NCBI GenBank assembly: GCA_035542975.1
Contig: DATKKK010000034.1
Coordinates: 1 to 26,168 of the forward strand
DNA: 26,168 bases
Direction: 5' to 3'
Source: DATKKK01 sp035542975
GTDB lineage: Archaea > Thermoproteota > Bathyarchaeia > Bathyarchaeales > Bathycorpusculaceae
Shown in pieces: positions 23,996 through 26,168 of the stretch; position 1 is the stretch's first letter; every line of letters starts with the position of its first letter. The notes under the pieces were generated by a model, which was not told where the DNA came from, did not search any database, and worked only from the letters and a program-made list of their open reading frames with translations. Both the position numbers and the translations under genes were made by a program.

Positions 23996-24445
23996 CTATA
24001 TGTCAAGAATGAATTTCACTGTTACCTTGTTTGGTTTTTTGAGGATTTCCATCTGATGATAGGTTATGGCTTTTACGCCGACTTTTTGAACATGTTTGGC
24101 AGGGTTAAACTTCTCTCCCCACATTCTCGCTTTGAGCTCTAGCTTCTCTGAAGATTCATTTATAGATGTAATTTTGAACTTGGAATACAGGAAGCTTTGA
24201 ACGTCGAATTTCACGAGCAACGCTTCGAGCCAGTTGTAGAGAAGAGCATACTCATCTTCCGCCGTAGCTTCAACATTATCTTCAATATTTGGGCTGATCT
24301 TTTTCACGTCTGTCATAACCTCAAACATGGCAACAGCAGCATTTTCGAAGGCTTCAGCTAAATTTCTTCCATAAGCCGCTACGTAAGCGTCTGCCGTGTG
24401 TTCTAGAAACTCGAAGCCTGTTCTTCTACTCATTTCTTTAGCCAC
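23996..24445 (-). CDS. Archease, RtcB activator
   Basis: A 149-residue protein of the archease family, which speeds RtcB guanylylation and widens its NTP use. The signature N-terminus is FEFLEHTADAYVAAYG (metal-binding His16 and Asp19 region). LAEAFENAAVAMFEVMTD, then DEYALLYNWLEALLVKFD, and the C-terminal VGVKAITYHQMEI are all family features. A TATA-like GTTTTAACG (24465-24473) places transcription near 24443-24445, so a leaderless GTG 24445 start is likely; ATG 24433 is the alternative. It is convergent with the winged-helix gene by only 7 bp. Its proximity to rtcB supports a shared RNA-ligation role. Confidence 0.96.
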   Translation of the reverse strand: MAKEMSRRTGFEFLEHTADAYVAAYGRNLAEAFENAAVAMFEVMTDVKKISPNIEDNVEATAEDEYALLYNWLEALLVKFDVQSFLYSKFKITSINESSEKLELKARMWGEKFNPAKHVQKVGVKAITYHQMEILKKPNKVTVKFILDI

Positions 24446-24535
24446 GAAAATAGTGAGGCGTTTACGTTAAAACGGTTTTGTATAGATGAAAGACAAAAAA
24501 CCTTGATTCAAGCTTGCAGAAAGGATAAATTGCAA

Positions 24536-24988
24536 TTAATGCGGATTCTCAGTAAGCTCCAATAATGTTTCAACAGCTTTTCTTACGAACACAGTGCATT
24601 TCTCTTCGAACACGTTTGTTTCGTGGGCTTTTGCCAATTCCTCTGGATTCGATAGATTATATCCTATAAGTTCGTGGCACAAAACAGTTCCATGTTCCTT
24701 CTGAAACCGCTTGTAGAATTCTTGTGCAAGTTTATAGGCTTTCTTTCGTTTTTCAGCAGACGGCTCGTTTGTTCCAAATTTGATTCCTAAAGCCATTATG
24801 CCTCCAGTTAATGTCCCACAGACCGAGCCGCAACGTCCAATCCCACTACCAAAAGCCGTGCCAATCTTGGGAATCAGGCCGTTTTTTTCATGCCAGTGTT
24901 CAGTCATGGCTAATAGAACACTTTGGGCGCAATTGTAGCCTTTCTGAAAGTAAGCTACCGCTTTTTCGCTGCTGTCTTCATTTTTCAT
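24536..24988 (-). CDS. C_GCAxxG_C_C-type redox protein
   Basis: A 150-residue cytoplasmic helical protein. Cysteines fit the C_GCAxxG_C_C pattern: Cys20 (GYNCAQSVLLAM), Cys53 and Cys57 (GIGRCGSVCGTLTGG), Cys104 (GTVLCHEL) and Cys131 (EKCTVFV). Family members occur widely in anaerobes and are thought to be redox or metal-binding proteins of unknown reaction. Cys53 is an extra cysteine I would not expect in the usual G-R-x-G-x-x-C-G loop. ATG 24988 begins 36 bp after the M42 gene stop on the same strand, so the two may be co-transcribed. No strong ribosome site is visible. Confidence 0.85.
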   Translation of the reverse strand: MKNEDSSEKAVAYFQKGYNCAQSVLLAMTEHWHEKNGLIPKIGTAFGSGIGRCGSVCGTLTGGIMALGIKFGTNEPSAEKRKKAYKLAQEFYKRFQKEHGTVLCHELIGYNLSNPEELAKAHETNVFEEKCTVFVRKAVETLLELTENPH

Positions 24989-25024
24989 GTTCTCGATAGT
25001 CCAAAAATAAAAATAAAGGAAGTG

Positions 25025-26065
25025 TTAGAATTCGGGGACTTTTTTAACGGCAGCTACTGTCAGCTTCACGGCGTATTCTGTGTCTTTCAGGCTAAGCATG
25101 GATGTTGGGCTGTGAATGTAGCGTGTTGGCACTGAAATTACGCCGCTGGGGACTCCTGCTTTTGTCAGCGATATGCGTGCGGCGTCGGTGGAACCTGGTA
25201 AGCCTGTTTCAAGTTGGTATGGGATTTTGTTTTCCTCAGCTGCATTAATCAGCAGTCGCAAAACTTTAGGGTGTACGATCAACCCTGAGTCAGCAACGGT
25301 TAAGGAAGGCCCTTTGTTCATTTTTACGGGTGCTTCAACGTCCTTGACGCCTGGGGTGTCACCAGCCACGGTTACGTCAAGTGCTATGCCAAAGTCGGGG
25401 TCTATTCCGAAGGCGGATGTTGTTGCTCCTCTTAAGCCGACTTCCTCCTGTACTGTGCCTACGGCGTAGATTGTGCAATCTGTTTTTTTCAAGGTTTTGA
25501 TCGCTTCGATCATGACGGCACAGGCAACGCGGTCGTCTAGTGCTTTGCCGATGATGATGTTTTTTCCGATTCTAGCAAATTTTGCGTCAAAGCAAACTGG
25601 GTCTCCGATTTTCACTCCCATTTTGTAGGCTTCTTGTTGGTTTTCTGCTCCGATGTCTATGAAGAGTTCATCCCATGCTAAGACGCGTTTGCGTTCGTCT
25701 TCTTTTTGTATATGTGGCGGTCTTGAGCCGATTATGCCGTGCAAGTATCCTTTTTCGGTGGACACTATGACTTTTTGGGCAAGCAACACGCGGTCGTCTA
25801 TTCCGCCTATTTTCATGAACTGCAGGAAGCCTTCTTTAGAGATGGTTTTCACCAGTAAGCCTATTTCGTCCATGTGAGCGGCAAGCATCACTTTTGGAGC
25901 GTTTTTCTTTCCTCTCTTTATGCCGATGACGTTTCCAAGCTTATCCTCGGCTATTTCATCCACGTATGGCTTCAGGTATTTTTTCATCAAGCTTCTGACT
26001 TCTTCTTCTCTTCCAGCCACGCCAAAAGCGTTTGAAAGTTTTTCTAGAGTTTCAACGAGTGCCAT
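25025..26065 (-). CDS. M42-family metallo-aminopeptidase (TET type)
   Basis: A 346-residue cytoplasmic peptidase of the M42 family, which assembles into dodecameric tetrahedra and removes N-terminal residues from peptides downstream of the proteasome. The two-metal site is complete: His64 (AAHMDEIG), bridging Asp177 (GKALDDR), catalytic Glu207 and Glu208 (TVQEEVGLRG), Asp230 (IALDVT) and His318 (RYIHSP). The dimerisation/PDZ-like insertion lies at about 70-165. ATG 26065 has GAGGTT about 9 nt upstream. The sub-specificity (glutamyl, leucyl or lysyl) is not readable by eye. Confidence 0.96.
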   Translation of the reverse strand: MALVETLEKLSNAFGVAGREEEVRSLMKKYLKPYVDEIAEDKLGNVIGIKRGKKNAPKVMLAAHMDEIGLLVKTISKEGFLQFMKIGGIDDRVLLAQKVIVSTEKGYLHGIIGSRPPHIQKEDERKRVLAWDELFIDIGAENQQEAYKMGVKIGDPVCFDAKFARIGKNIIIGKALDDRVACAVMIEAIKTLKKTDCTIYAVGTVQEEVGLRGATTSAFGIDPDFGIALDVTVAGDTPGVKDVEAPVKMNKGPSLTVADSGLIVHPKVLRLLINAAEENKIPYQLETGLPGSTDAARISLTKAGVPSGVISVPTRYIHSPTSMLSLKDTEYAVKLTVAAVKKVPEF

Positions 26066-26110
26066 TTTGCAGAACCTCTTCTCAAAGAGTATCTAAAATC
26101 ATTGGATTAT

Positions 26111-26118
26111 GTATTAAA
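26111..26118 (-). promoter_or_regulatory. TATA box for the M42 aminopeptidase gene
   Basis: It reads TTTAATAC on the minus strand, with transcription expected near 26088 and a short leader holding GAGGTT before ATG 26065. Confidence 0.4.
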
Positions 26119-26168
26119 CGATTGTGGTGATTAAATGATGCTGAACAACTGTTGTCAATTTCGGTTTT

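Noticed and set aside
1..26168. CRISPR array, transposon or prophage
   Set aside because: No regularly spaced repeats, transposase, terminal inverted repeats with duplications, or phage structural genes were seen.

Overview
This window looks like chromosomal DNA of a mesophilic or moderately thermophilic archaeon of the TACK / Bathyarchaeia type. That placement is inferred from gene content, not from a phylogeny. Supporting signs are RtcB with archease, a geranylgeranyl-reductase-type flavoprotein (archaeal lipid saturation), a TET-type M42 aminopeptidase, an HVO_A0114-type winged-helix protein, A/T-rich TATA boxes about 26 bp before likely transcription starts, several likely leaderless starts, oligo-T termination tracts, frequent GTG/TTG starts, and secreted proteins crowded with N-x-S/T sequons. 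There is no rRNA, CRISPR array, transposase or obvious phage block.

Positions 1-10,390 form a cell-surface region. It opens with the C-terminal end of a membrane protein, then a SAM methyltransferase and a GT2 glycosyltransferase (all +). Next comes a secreted subtilisin-like protease (-), divergent from a gene for a 1152-residue sequon-rich exported protein (+). Two GT4 glycosyltransferases (-) follow. The set suggests making, modifying and turning over a glycosylated surface layer.

Positions 10,391-19,145 are a mosaic: an M50 (site-2-protease type) membrane protease, a small two-helix membrane protein, a zinc-ribbon protein, a geranylgeranyl reductase followed by a DUF4332-like protein, an NTF2-like protein, a multi-pass membrane protein, a TatD-type hydrolase, an Lrp/AsnC-type regulator, a 540-bp gap holding a strong candidate structured RNA, and an exported protein with a VPEYP-type C-terminal anchor.

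Positions 19,281-26,168 are rich in RNA and housekeeping functions: a small CxxC protein, tRNA-Gly(UCC) with encoded CCA, a protein joining a cross-brace-type zinc finger to a DUF7662-like domain, a small membrane protein, RtcB RNA ligase, an MBL-fold hydrolase, a divergent winged-helix regulator with a perfect 13-bp palindrome in the shared promoter gap, archease (the RtcB activator), a C_GCAxxG_C_C-type protein and an M42 aminopeptidase.

The best candidates for something undescribed are the structured element at 18,052-18,135, the palindromic operators at 4,145-4,166 and 23,408-23,420, the zinc-finger/DUF7662 fusion, and the protease/giant surface protein pair.
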